A DNA stretch of 64,000 nt from assembly GCA_046331625.1 (NCBI GenBank), contig JAXLQL010000009.1, positions 1 to 64,000 on the forward strand, in the 5' to 3' direction. A program made the translations under genes and the position numbers. The notes under the pieces were generated by a model. That model had not been told where the DNA came from and did not search any database. It saw only the letters and a list, made by a program, of their open reading frames with translations. This stretch comes from JAXLQL01 sp046331625 (GTDB lineage: Bacteria > Acidobacteriota > Terriglobia > Bryobacterales > Bryobacteraceae). This document shows, one piece after another, positions 16,464 through 24,479 of the stretch. Position 1 is the stretch's first letter. Each line of letters starts with the position of its first letter.

Positions 16464-17057
16464 ATGCGCTCGATCCCTGCCGCCTCCGTTGCGGCTCTCA
16501 GCCTTCTCCTCGCCACGTGCTCTTCCAGCGATTCGGCCAAGGGCCCGGACCGCTACCGCGTGAAGTTCGAAACCACCAAAGGCGACTTCGTGGTGGAAGT
16601 GGTGCGCGAATGGTCGCCGCTCGGCGCCGACCGCTTTCACTCGCTGATCACCACAGGCTTCTACGATGGCGCCAAATTCTTTCGCGTGGAGCCCGGCTTC
16701 GTGGTGCAGTTCGGCTTGAAAGGCGACCCCGCCACCGACGCCAAGTGGGAAAACGCGATCATCGAAGACGACCCACACGCGATGTCGAACACGCCGGCAA
16801 CGATCACCTTCGCCACCAAGGGACCGCGATCGCGCACCACTCAGGTATTCATCAACCTTGCCGACAACTCGCGGCTCGATGCGCAAGGGTTCACGCCATT
16901 CGGGCGCGTGACCGATGGCATGCAAGTGGTGGCGAACATTTTCCCCGGCTATCGCAGCACGCCGGATCAGATGCGGATCCAGCGCGAAGGCAACCCCTAC
17001 CTCGATCGTGAATTCCCGCAAATGGACGCGATCAAGAAGGCCAGCATCATTCCGTGA
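16464..17057 (+). CDS. cyclophilin-type peptidyl-prolyl isomerase, probable lipoprotein
   Basis: About 197 residues; the upstream ATG at 16458 would add two. The N-terminus is a signal sequence ending LLLATCSSS, a lipobox-like motif but with Thr rather than Gly/Ala/Ser before the Cys. The cyclophilin domain follows: VKFETTKGDFVVEV, ADRFHSLITTGFYDGAKFFRV.PGFVVQFG, TFATKGPRSRTTQVFINL and FTPFGRVTDGMQVV. It would isomerise X-Pro bonds and help protein folding in the periplasm. The stop overlaps the next start by 4 nt (GTGA), so it is coupled to the MFS exporter. Confidence 0.9.
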   Translation: MRSIPAASVAALSLLLATCSSSDSAKGPDRYRVKFETTKGDFVVEVVREWSPLGADRFHSLITTGFYDGAKFFRVEPGFVVQFGLKGDPATDAKWENAIIEDDPHAMSNTPATITFATKGPRSRTTQVFINLADNSRLDAQGFTPFGRVTDGMQVVANIFPGYRSTPDQMRIQREGNPYLDREFPQMDAIKKASIIP

Positions 17058-18244
17058 GTACGGCTCGCTCGGTTGCGATGCCATTGGAGGCCGCATCCGC
17101 GGTCCGCACCTCCACGGGTGCGCTCCTGCTGCTCTCGCTCGGCCACTTCTTCATCGACATGTATTCGGGCGCGCTGAGCGCGCTCCAGCCGCGCCTTGTA
17201 AGCAAGCTCGGATTGTCTCTCGCTCAGGCGGGAATCCTCGGAGGGATGCTGATTTGCTCGTCGTCGCTACTGCAGCCGCTCTACGGGTATCTCTCAGACC
17301 GGTTCCACTCCAGGATGTTCACTGTGCTCGCACCGGCGGTGGCTGGTGTGTTCATCTCGGCGCTCGGGCTGGCTCCCTCGTACTCGATGTTATTGCTGCT
17401 GGTGTTTCTCGGCGGCGTGGGCATCGCATCGTTCCATCCGCAGGCGTCTTCGCGCGTGACGCATGGCGTCGAATCTTCGCGCGGAACCTGGATGGCGATC
17501 TTCATCAGCGCGGGTACGCTAGGAATGGCGATCGGCCCGACGTACTTCTCGTACATGCCGCAATGGCTCGGGCTCGACAGCATGCATTGGGCGGCGATCC
17601 CTGGCGTGGCGTGCACGGCGTTTCTGCTTCTCATGCTCGACGAGCAACCGGCGCCCGCGGCACGACGCGGGTTCGAGTTGGGTCCGTTGAAACGAGTCCA
17701 GCGTCCGTTGACGCTGCTGTTTCTATGCGTGGTAGTGCGATCGATTGTGCAGGTGACCTATGCGCAATTGTTGCCTCTGTACCTCTATCGCGAACGTGGA
17801 ATGCCGATCGCGCGAGCTAGCTTCGTCCTAACGATGTACCTGGCATTCGGAGCGCTGGGAGGGATGGTGGGTGGGCGGCTCACCGACCGGATCGGCGGGC
17901 GGCGCGTGATCATGATCTCGATGATCGGCTCGGTGCCCTTTCTGCTCGGATTCTTCTTCCTCACTGGGCCGCTTTCGATCGCGAGCCTGCTGCTGGGGGG
18001 CCTGGTGCTGCTGTTCACGATTCCGGTGAACGTAGTGATGGCCCAGGAACTGGCGCCAGGGCAAACAGGAACCGTGTCCGCCCTGATGATGGGTTTTGCG
18101 TGGGGTAGTGCGGGCTTGGTGTTCGTGCCGCTGAGCGGTTGGGCTTCGGACCTATTTACGATGCATCGCGTGCTCGCTACCCTCGCGCTGTTCCCGCTGC
18201 TCGGATTCGTATTCGCCCGGATGTTGCCTGCGAAATTCGAGTAA
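17054..18244 (+). CDS. MFS transporter, fosmidomycin-resistance (Fsr)-like
   Basis: 396 residues with about 12 membrane segments. It starts with GTG overlapping the cyclophilin stop. The first helix (ALLLLSLGHFFIDMYSGALSALQPRL) and the loop YGYLSDRFHSRMF are the form seen in Fsr-type drug exporters of the major facilitator superfamily. The second half has the matching loop GGRLTDRIGGRRVIM. Family members export small hydrophobic drugs by proton antiport; the substrate here is unknown. Followed by the serine hydrolase 10 bases on. Confidence 0.87.
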   Translation: MSTARSVAMPLEAASAVRTSTGALLLLSLGHFFIDMYSGALSALQPRLVSKLGLSLAQAGILGGMLICSSSLLQPLYGYLSDRFHSRMFTVLAPAVAGVFISALGLAPSYSMLLLLVFLGGVGIASFHPQASSRVTHGVESSRGTWMAIFISAGTLGMAIGPTYFSYMPQWLGLDSMHWAAIPGVACTAFLLLMLDEQPAPAARRGFELGPLKRVQRPLTLLFLCVVVRSIVQVTYAQLLPLYLYRERGMPIARASFVLTMYLAFGALGGMVGGRLTDRIGGRRVIMISMIGSVPFLLGFFFLTGPLSIASLLLGGLVLLFTIPVNVVMAQELAPGQTGTVSALMMGFAWGSAGLVFVPLSGWASDLFTMHRVLATLALFPLLGFVFARMLPAKFE

Positions 18245-18247
18245 ACT
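18242..18247 (+). promoter_or_regulatory. -10-like TAAACT, 7 nt before the serine hydrolase start
   Basis: TAAACT overlaps the stop codon of the MFS gene and ends 7 nt before the ATG at 18255; there is no Shine-Dalgarno. It is a candidate leaderless promoter. Confidence 0.35.
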
Positions 18248-18254
18248 GGGGCGG

Positions 18255-19499
18255 ATGACTCGCCGCATCTTCCCGCTGATCCTCGCGTCTGCGCTCGCCG
18301 CCGCGACGCTGCCCAAGTCGAACCCCGAGGACGTGGGAATCTCGTCCGGGCGATTGCAGCGTGTGCACGCGATGCTGCAGCGCTACATCGATAGCGGAGA
18401 GATCGCCGGCTCCGTGGCTCTGATCGCGCGCAAGGGGCGCATCGCGCACTTCGAAGCGCAGGGCGTGATGGATCTCGAATCGAAGAAGCCGATGCGCACC
18501 GGCACGATCTTCCGCTTGGCCTCGATGACCAAGCCAGTGACGAGCATCGCCACGATGATGCTGCTCGAGGAAGGAAAGTTCCTGCTCGACGATCCAATCT
18601 CGAAGTTTCTGCCCGAATTCAAGAATCCGAAGGTGGCCGTGGCGAATGCGCCGAATCAACGCTTCGACGATGGGTTTCGGACCGTGCCCGCCGAGCGCGA
18701 GATCACGATTCGCCATCTGCTGACACACACGGCCGGTCTTGCGAGCGGCAGTGGCGGACCTACGCTTGCGATGTCGAAGCGGCTGGCGCAATTCAGCAAG
18801 CCCGAAAACACGATGGCCGAGTACACGGCCGAGTTGGCCAAGATGCCGCTCAACTTCCAGCCAGGGACGGCGTGGGAGTATGGCCCGGCGACGAACGTTT
18901 TGGGGCGCTTGGTGGAGGTGATCTCTGGGCAACCGCTCGATCAATTCTTCGAGCAGCGCATCTTCCGTCCGCTCGGCATGACGGACACGGCATTCTATCT
19001 CTCCGATGACCGCTTGCCGCGCTTGGCCAGCGCATACAAAAAAAGCTCCGCAGGACTCGAGAAGCTCACCGCGCCGGGACCCACTGCGCGCAACGGCCGC
19101 TACTTCGCGGGCGCGGGCGGACTCGCTGGAACCGCCGAGGACTATCTGCGCTTTTGCCAAATGCTGCTCAACGGCGGACAACTCGACGGCTACCGTCTGG
19201 TGAGCCGCAAGACGACCGAGTCGATGACCACGAATCACATCGGGCCGTTGACCTTGTGGGACGACTCGTTGCGCGGCTACGGTTTTGGGCTCGGGTTCCG
19301 TGTGCGCAAGGACCTGGGCCAATCGCTCACACTCGGCTCCAATGGCGAGTATGGCTGGGGCGGAGCCTATGGCACCTACTTCTGGGTCGATCCGAAGGAG
19401 CAGATGATCGGGATCCTGATGATCCAACTGATGCCCTACGCGCATGTGAATCTTCGGCCGGAATTTCAGAACGTGGCCACGCAGGCGATCGTCGACTAG
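18255..19499 (+). CDS. serine hydrolase of the class C beta-lactamase/CubicO family
   Basis: 414 residues with a signal peptide (MTRRIFPLILASALAAATL). The nucleophile motif S-x-x-K is Ser90-Met-Thr-Lys93 in FRLASMTKPVTS. A Tyr-containing second motif lies in WEYGPATNVLGRLVEVISGQ. The third motif is WGGAYGTYFWVDP. ITIRHLLTHTAGL and FEQRIFRPLGMTDTAFY are typical of EstB/CubicO esterases rather than true beta-lactamases. It is probably a periplasmic esterase or peptidase with an unknown substrate. Confidence 0.92.
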   Translation: MTRRIFPLILASALAAATLPKSNPEDVGISSGRLQRVHAMLQRYIDSGEIAGSVALIARKGRIAHFEAQGVMDLESKKPMRTGTIFRLASMTKPVTSIATMMLLEEGKFLLDDPISKFLPEFKNPKVAVANAPNQRFDDGFRTVPAEREITIRHLLTHTAGLASGSGGPTLAMSKRLAQFSKPENTMAEYTAELAKMPLNFQPGTAWEYGPATNVLGRLVEVISGQPLDQFFEQRIFRPLGMTDTAFYLSDDRLPRLASAYKKSSAGLEKLTAPGPTARNGRYFAGAGGLAGTAEDYLRFCQMLLNGGQLDGYRLVSRKTTESMTTNHIGPLTLWDDSLRGYGFGLGFRVRKDLGQSLTLGSNGEYGWGGAYGTYFWVDPKEQMIGILMIQLMPYAHVNLRPEFQNVATQAIVD

Positions 19500-19502
19500 C
19501 GC

Positions 19503-20213
19503 ATGGCCAAGCTCTTTGCAGGCACTTCCGGTTTCGCCTACGCCACGTGGAAGCCTGATTTCTATCCGGAGAAGCTGGCGGCCAAGAAGTTCCTGAACTA
19601 CTACGCCCAGCGGCTCAACGCAGTGGAAATCAACTACACGTTCCGGCGGCTGCCTTCTGCTTCGACGCTCGAGAACTGGGTGGCCGAAACGCCCGATGGA
19701 TTCACGTTCGTGGTGAAGGCGCACATGCGGATCACGCATCTGCTGCGGCTGGCGCCGAGCGAGTTCTACGAGGTGTTCTTCCGCGCGATCGATCCACTGC
19801 GGGTGAAGGGGCGGCTGGGTCCGGTGCTGTTCCAGCTTCAACCGAACTTCGCGAAAGACGTAGCGCGGCTGGACGCGTTCCTGAAGGAAGTTCCCGAAGA
19901 CGTGCGCTGTGCGTTCGAGTTCCGCAACAAAACATGGTTGAGTGAAGATGTTTACGAGGTTCTCGAGAGGTACAAGGTGGCCTTGTGCCTGGCCGAGTCG
20001 GACAAGCTCACCATCCCGCATCGGATCACGGCGGGGTTCGTCTATTTTCGGCTGCGCAAGCCGGAGTACTCGGCGGCGGAGCGGGAAGAGATCGCAGCCA
20101 AAGTGAAAGCACTACTCGCGGAGGGCAAGGACACGTACGTTTTCTTCAAGCATGAGGACACGCCGGCGGGCGCGATGTACGCCGAAGAGCTGATTCGCGC
20201 CGAGGTGGGTTGA
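19503..20213 (+). CDS. DUF72 domain-containing protein (YecE-like)
   Basis: 236 residues of the DUF72 family: KLFAGTSGFAYATWKPDFYPEKL at the start, the conserved RLNAVEINYTFRRLPS, FTFVVKAHMRITH, LGPVLFQLQPNF and the terminal YVFFKHEDTPAGAMYAEEL. The fold is a TIM barrel; the biochemical role of DUF72 is not established. The ATG lies 3 bases after the hydrolase stop, and the TGA overlaps the TTG start of the next gene, so this is the middle of a tightly packed rightward unit. Confidence 0.92.
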   Translation: MAKLFAGTSGFAYATWKPDFYPEKLAAKKFLNYYAQRLNAVEINYTFRRLPSASTLENWVAETPDGFTFVVKAHMRITHLLRLAPSEFYEVFFRAIDPLRVKGRLGPVLFQLQPNFAKDVARLDAFLKEVPEDVRCAFEFRNKTWLSEDVYEVLERYKVALCLAESDKLTIPHRITAGFVYFRLRKPEYSAAEREEIAAKVKALLAEGKDTYVFFKHEDTPAGAMYAEELIRAEVG

Positions 20214-21637
20214 GCACGAATTCTGCCATCCCGGCGAAGGTGGTCGTGATCGGTTTGGACTCGGCCGACCGGAGTCTGGTGGAGCATTGGTGCGATTCCG
20301 GCGACATGCCGGTGCTGCGAAAGCTGCGCGATCAGGGTGCGTGGGGACGTCTCGAAACGCCACCTGGCCTCGCCGACGATTCGTTGTGGGCGTCGTTCGC
20401 GACCGCTACGTCTCCGGGACGCCATGGACGGTTTTTCTGGCGAGCGGTGAAATCGGGTTCATACGAAACGGAGCTCTGCCGCTACCAGCCTCCGCCGGTT
20501 TCTCCATTCTGGGTGGCGCTGAGCGAAAGCGGCAAGCGCGTTGCCGTCATCGACGTGCCCAAGTGTCCGTTGACGCCGGGGATCAACGGGATTCAAATTT
20601 GCGACTGGCTGACGCATGGCCGCGATTACCCGGAGACTTGCAGCCATCCGGCCGATCTGGCGGAACAAGTGATCGAGCGCTTCGGCGCCGATCATACCGA
20701 CCGCCCGCAAAGCGAATGGATGTGCTGGATGGAAGCGCTACCGCCCGAGCGGATGCCCGAGTTCCGCAGGCACGCAATCGAGAGCATCGAGCGGAAGACC
20801 CGGCTCTGCCTCGAACTGCTCGAACAAGGTGGATGGGACCTGTTCCTCGCCGTCTTCAAAGAAGCTCACTGCATCGGGCATCAGTGCTGGCCGCTGCTCG
20901 GGAGTCAAGACGACCCGGTGAAGGCGGTTTACCGGGAACTCGACCGTGCGGTGGGAGCTCTGGTGGAACGCGCGGGGCCGGATGCGCGCGTGATCGTGTT
21001 CTCCGATGCCGGGATGAGTAGCAACGAGACCGGGGAACATTTTCTGGACATATTGTTGCAGCAGTTGGAGTCGCATCTGATCACGATGCGGCAGCGGGTG
21101 AGGCGGAAGTGGCGGAGGTCCGATGCACATCCGCAAGCGGGCCGGCTGTTCTATCCACTGGAGCACAACGAGATAAGCGGGGCGGTCCGTTTCAACCTGA
21201 TTGGCCGGGAGCCATCTGGATTGGTGCGGCGCGGCAGCGAGGAACAGACGCTTCGCCGGCGGCTCACCGCGGAATTGCTCGCGTTGCGGGACCCTGGAAG
21301 CGGACAGCCTGTTGTCGAGGCGGTGCTGGACTCGAACGAAGTGTTTCCAGGCGGCGAGCGAGAGCGACTCCCGGACGTCTTCGTCGTGTGGGCACGGCGT
21401 GGTCCGTTGGTGGGCGCCGCGTCGTCTACATTGGGCGAACTGCACGCGGGACCGCACAAGTTCCGGCCGGGCAACCACGTGTCGGGAGGATTCTACGTTG
21501 CGTCTGGTCCCGGAATCGCGAATGGCCGGTACGACGCTGCGTTGATCGACTTGGCCCCGACCGCGGCCCGAGTTCTCGGAGTGGATTTTATCGGGCGCGA
21601 CGGACGTGCAATCGCGGCAATGACTGGGAGCGTCTGA
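20210..21637 (+). CDS. alkaline-phosphatase-superfamily protein (type I phosphodiesterase)
   Basis: 475 residues from a TTG that overlaps the DUF72 stop. VVVIGLDSADRSLVEHW...MPVLRKLRDQGAWGRLE matches the first-strand metal Asp and helix of the phosphodiesterase/nucleotide pyrophosphatase group. SLWASFATATSPGRHGRFFW matches the nucleophile and 'TG..P..HG' region, with a Ser or Thr available. VIVFSDAGMSS and LHAGPHKFRPGNHVSGGF supply the later metal His/Asp sites. Compared with the member at 1727-3160, this one looks catalytically more complete. No signal peptide. Substrate unknown; relatives hydrolyse phosphodiesters or transfer phosphoglycerol groups. Confidence 0.85.
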   Translation: MSTNSAIPAKVVVIGLDSADRSLVEHWCDSGDMPVLRKLRDQGAWGRLETPPGLADDSLWASFATATSPGRHGRFFWRAVKSGSYETELCRYQPPPVSPFWVALSESGKRVAVIDVPKCPLTPGINGIQICDWLTHGRDYPETCSHPADLAEQVIERFGADHTDRPQSEWMCWMEALPPERMPEFRRHAIESIERKTRLCLELLEQGGWDLFLAVFKEAHCIGHQCWPLLGSQDDPVKAVYRELDRAVGALVERAGPDARVIVFSDAGMSSNETGEHFLDILLQQLESHLITMRQRVRRKWRRSDAHPQAGRLFYPLEHNEISGAVRFNLIGREPSGLVRRGSEEQTLRRRLTAELLALRDPGSGQPVVEAVLDSNEVFPGGERERLPDVFVVWARRGPLVGAASSTLGELHAGPHKFRPGNHVSGGFYVASGPGIANGRYDAALIDLAPTAARVLGVDFIGRDGRAIAAMTGSV

Positions 21638-21769
21638 GCAGGTTCGCCCGCGCTCCCTTCCAGCAATCCCATGCGTGGTTCGACTTGGCGCCGGCTGTGT
21701 CTCGGATGCGGAAGCGGATCTGGCCGGGCCGATAACCGGGAACGTCCGAGCAGGTTCGCCCGCGCTCCC
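21626..21769. repeat. 32-nt direct repeats with hairpins between convergent genes
   Basis: The 32 bases 21626-21657, spanning the stop of the AlkP-fold gene, recur at 21738-21769 with two mismatches; the core is GAGCAGGTTCGCCCGCGCTC. The interval is 80 bases. Copy 1 can fold through GGGAGCG/CGCTCCC (21626-21632 with 21651-21657); copy 2 through CCGGGA/TCCCGG (21736-21741 with 21766-21771). No U-tract follows either. Confidence 0.7.
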
Positions 21770-21794
21770 GGCTAACAAACTGCAATCCCGGGAA

Positions 21795-22529
21795 TCAGTA
21801 GCCGGAACTATTGGCTTCCGTCCCGAGCGCATCGCCGTTGCGATAAGTGTTGATGCACAGCGGATGCGTGAACGGTCCTGCGCCATCGGCGGCGCTGTAC
21901 TTGATGTCGTCAGCCTTGGCTCCACCGGCGGGATTCATCGCGGCCAGGGCGCGAACGCGCTTGGCGACTTCGTGATCGGCGCACGAGGTATCTCCGCTGA
22001 TGCCGAGTCCGCCGGCGATCTTGCCGTTGCGATAGAGCGGCACGCCGCCGCCGAAGAAGATCAAGCCGCCGGCGATTTTGCCCGGCTCTTTGTTGGCATC
22101 ACCGGGCGCGGCGAGCTTCGAGGGGTCAAACAGGTTCGACTGGCCGAGGCTCCACAGCGAGTGTCCGGGCTGCGTGAACGTGTAGAGGCGGGCGGTGGAC
22201 AAGGCGAAATCGTCGAGACTGAACGCGTTCGCGGTGTACGCCTTGGCCTTGGCGATCGCCTGGCTTCCGGGCCACACTTGCGTGGGATCGTTGGTGGATG
22301 CGGCGACGGCGCAAACCTCGCCGTTGCGGTTGACGACGGCGGCCCACATCCTGGCGCCGTTGAAAAGTCCTCCGATGGTGCCGCCGATCTCGGACGACAC
22401 CGAGTTCAGGTTGTTGAGATGCGCCTTCAGTTGGGCGGCCGAAGGCAGGTCTTTGCAGTCCTGCTCCGCTGCGAGCGCAGCCGCTGAAAGGGCTACTCCG
22501 AGAGTGAGGATAGAGGTGAAATGCTTCAC
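21795..22529 (-). CDS. HbpS/GlcG-like heme-binding family protein, exported
   Basis: 244 residues from a GTG start, with a signal peptide (KHFTSILTLGVALSAAALA). The body is the HbpS/GlcG (DUF336) fold: MWAAVVNRNGEVCAVAAST, WPGSQAIAKAKAYTANAFS, GGLIFFGGGVPLYRNGKIAGGLGISGD, then SCADHEVAKRVR. Family members bind heme or cobalamin and some sense oxidative stress; others have no known function. Cys residues in DCKDL and SGDTSCADH could form a disulfide in the periplasm. It is transcribed leftward, 120 bases below the transglycosylase gene, with GGAG about 12 nt before the start. Confidence 0.85.
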   Translation of the reverse strand: MKHFTSILTLGVALSAAALAAEQDCKDLPSAAQLKAHLNNLNSVSSEIGGTIGGLFNGARMWAAVVNRNGEVCAVAASTNDPTQVWPGSQAIAKAKAYTANAFSLDDFALSTARLYTFTQPGHSLWSLGQSNLFDPSKLAAPGDANKEPGKIAGGLIFFGGGVPLYRNGKIAGGLGISGDTSCADHEVAKRVRALAAMNPAGGAKADDIKYSAADGAGPFTHPLCINTYRNGDALGTEANSSGY

Positions 22530-22649
22530 TTGGTTGTTTTCTCCGTTTGGGCGAATGCCCCGGTACGAATCCGGGGTCTCACCAGAACACGCGGAAAATC
22601 GGCGAGGGCTGGAAGCAGGAGAGAGAGAAATTTTGGTTTCGACGCGGGG

Positions 22650-23426
22650 CTACTGCCCGGCGCCGCGAGCCTCGCCGAAACCGGAACGGAGCGGGACCAC
22701 GGGTTGCGGCGCGAGGACCGCTTCGACGAAGTCGCGCGTCTCGGCGAATGGCGGGACCCCGCCGAAGCGATCCACTGCGGTGGGACCGGCGTTGTAGGCG
22801 GAAAGGGCGAGGCGGAGGTCGCCGCCGTAGCGGGAGATGAGTTGCGCGAGGTAGCGCGCGCCGGCTTGGATGCTCTGGATGGGATCGAACGGGTCGGCGA
22901 CTCCGAACTCCTGCGCGGTGGAGGGCATCAGTTGCATCAGCCCGAGCGCGCCTTTGCCGGAGACGGCGCAGGGATCGAACGAGGACTCGCGATTGATGAG
23001 GGCGCGCAGAAGGCGCTCGGAGAGGTTGTTTCGCGTGGCTGCGGTTTGAATTTCCGAATCGAGAGTGGCGGTGGAGACGGGTGGGCAGAAATTCCGAACG
23101 GCGGCGGAGGCTTTCGTGTCCCCGGCTTTCTCAGCCGCCGCAGGCGGTGGCGAAGGGACGGGTTCGGCGGGCGTGATGGGCGCGACGAATTCCTCCGACG
23201 GAGGTTTGGTCCAGGGCACGGTGAACCAGTCGGCGCCGGAGTCCGCCGATCCGACGGCGGTGCCGATCTGCTTCCGCACCGCACGCCGCTGTTTGGTGAG
23301 CCCCTGCTCCATGCGTTTGCGGATCGCGTCGGCGCGGACCGGCTTGTCGGGTGGCTTTTCGGCCGGTTTTTCAGAGGGTTCCTGCGCGGCCAGGGCCATG
23401 GCCATCAGAAGAAGGAGCAACCGCAT
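22650..23426 (-). CDS. lytic transglycosylase with SLT domain
   Basis: 258 residues from the ATG giving MRLLLLLMAMALAAQEPS, a signal peptide; the longer open frame upstream is unlikely. A low-complexity Pro/Lys/Ala linker (about 20-130) leads to the SLT domain: LLRALINRESSFDPCAVSGKGALGLMQLMPSTAQEFGV (catalytic Glu in NRESSFDP), then IQAGARYLAQLI.SRYGGDLRLALSAYNAGP. It cleaves peptidoglycan glycan strands with 1,6-anhydro product formation, acting in the periplasm. A single Cys (FDPCAVS) follows the catalytic Glu, as in other exported SLT proteins. No Shine-Dalgarno is visible. Confidence 0.92.
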   Translation of the reverse strand: MRLLLLLMAMALAAQEPSEKPAEKPPDKPVRADAIRKRMEQGLTKQRRAVRKQIGTAVGSADSGADWFTVPWTKPPSEEFVAPITPAEPVPSPPPAAAEKAGDTKASAAVRNFCPPVSTATLDSEIQTAATRNNLSERLLRALINRESSFDPCAVSGKGALGLMQLMPSTAQEFGVADPFDPIQSIQAGARYLAQLISRYGGDLRLALSAYNAGPTAVDRFGGVPPFAETRDFVEAVLAPQPVVPLRSGFGEARGAGQ

Positions 23427-23538
23427 CCGGGAAGTGATCGGCAAGAGGGGCGCGGGATCGCATCGGAGGTGGGAGTGAAACGGGCGCGAAAGGCCTGTAT
23501 TCCGATACGGGCTAGGCCGTGCGGGAGAGAGTGTGGCG

Positions 23539-23582
23539 AAAAGAAAAGTCCGCGGAACGAGGCTATTCGCCCCGGTCCGCGG
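23539..23582 (-). terminator. rho-independent terminator of the 23617-24357 gene
   Basis: Reading leftward, CCGCGGA (23582-23576) pairs with TCCGCGG (23556-23550) across a 19-nt loop and is followed within two bases by TTTTCTTTTC. It starts about 35 bases after the stop of the secreted protein gene. Confidence 0.6.
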
Positions 23583-23616
23583 TAGATTGGGACCCGAAAA
23601 AGTGAGGAAGAAGAAA

Positions 23617-24357
23617 TTACTCTCGAGACGCCGAGGCCAGCATGACGCCGGAGCGAGTGCGGTCGGCGCGGCGACCCGTCTTGGTTTCGATCGCGCTGAT
23701 GAGGTAGTCGCGCTCGGGATGGTCAATGCGGAGGATGAGCACGTCCGGACCCGTCTCGGTCACGTAGCGAATCGTCAAATAGTAGCGAGGGTTGGTGCCT
23801 TCGAACTTGACGAGGGAGAAGATCTTCTGTTTCCAACCCTTCTTCTCTTCGACAGGCTCCGGAGCCGGGCCGAGCCAGGCAGGCCGGGCGGTGTATTCGT
23901 AGAACATGCCCGTGACGGACTTATAGGGAATGTTGACGTGCTTCTTTTCGCTCTCGATGAATTCCATACCGCCCTTGCCGTAGAGCACCAGGATGCCGGG
24001 CGCAGCGGCGAGTTCGGCGGGCGCGGCGGCGGGCACGAAGCGAGGAGCTTCGGCTGGTTTCTCTGCTGGTGCGGCTTGCGGAGCGGGTGCCTTTTCCGTG
24101 AAGTCGGACACCTTCGTCGATTCGGCCACGGGTTCCACAGCCGGGCGCACGATCAGTTCCTTCTTCGAGTCAGGCTTGGCCGCGGTTTGCACCTGGGGCC
24201 GATCCTCACGTACCGAGAAAATCCGGTTGAACTCGAACTGTTCGTAGAACGAAAGCCCTTCCGGTACCGCTCCTTGCGGGAATGCCGGTACCGTCAGGCC
24301 AAGCCCGACGACGGCTCCCAGGATCCAAAGGCGATTCGACCGGCAGTGAGTCAGCAT
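23617..24357 (-). CDS. secreted protein of unknown function
   Basis: 246 residues from the ATG preceded by AAGGAG (7-nt spacing); a TTG one codon upstream is also in frame. The signal peptide is about the first 30 residues (RLWILGAVVGLGLTVPAFPQG). Residues roughly 60-125 are a Pro/Ala/Glu/Lys-rich linker. The C-terminal domain (about 130-235: GILVLYGKGGMEFIESEKKHVNIPYKSVTGMFYEYT... then YYLTIRYVTETGPDVLILRIDHPERDYLISAIETKTGR) reads like a small PH-like or stress-response beta domain. I know no family name for it. Its own terminator follows. Confidence 0.75.
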   Translation of the reverse strand: MLTHCRSNRLWILGAVVGLGLTVPAFPQGAVPEGLSFYEQFEFNRIFSVREDRPQVQTAAKPDSKKELIVRPAVEPVAESTKVSDFTEKAPAPQAAPAEKPAEAPRFVPAAAPAELAAAPGILVLYGKGGMEFIESEKKHVNIPYKSVTGMFYEYTARPAWLGPAPEPVEEKKGWKQKIFSLVKFEGTNPRYYLTIRYVTETGPDVLILRIDHPERDYLISAIETKTGRRADRTRSGVMLASASRE

Positions 24358-24464
24358 CAATATGCTCCTTCCTGCTGAGTCTTTCGGCAGAACCCTGGTG
24401 GAGCTTTAGGATTCTCGCGCACCTTCGAAAGACTTGGGGTCTTTCCCCGAGCCCCGCCACCGGG

Positions 24465-24470
24465 TAAGAT
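24465..24470 (+). promoter_or_regulatory. -10-like TAAGAT, 9 nt before the GTG start at 24480
   Basis: TAAGAT (4/6 to TATAAT) ends 9 nt before the GTG and no Shine-Dalgarno precedes it, fitting the leaderless pattern. Confidence 0.35.
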
Positions 24471-24479
24471 GACGGTATT

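Noticed and set aside
18177..20021. 614-residue minus-strand open frame
   Set aside because: It is antisense to the serine hydrolase and DUF72 genes, which are both clear family members; the translation is His/Arg-rich shadow sequence.
20738..21925. 395-residue minus-strand open frame
   Set aside because: Antisense shadow of the AlkP-fold gene at 20210-21637; no domain or leader.
22558..22576. CCCCGG/CCGGGG hairpin between the transglycosylase and HbpS-like genes as a terminator
   Set aside because: No T-run follows on either strand; it may be a minor structure or operator only.
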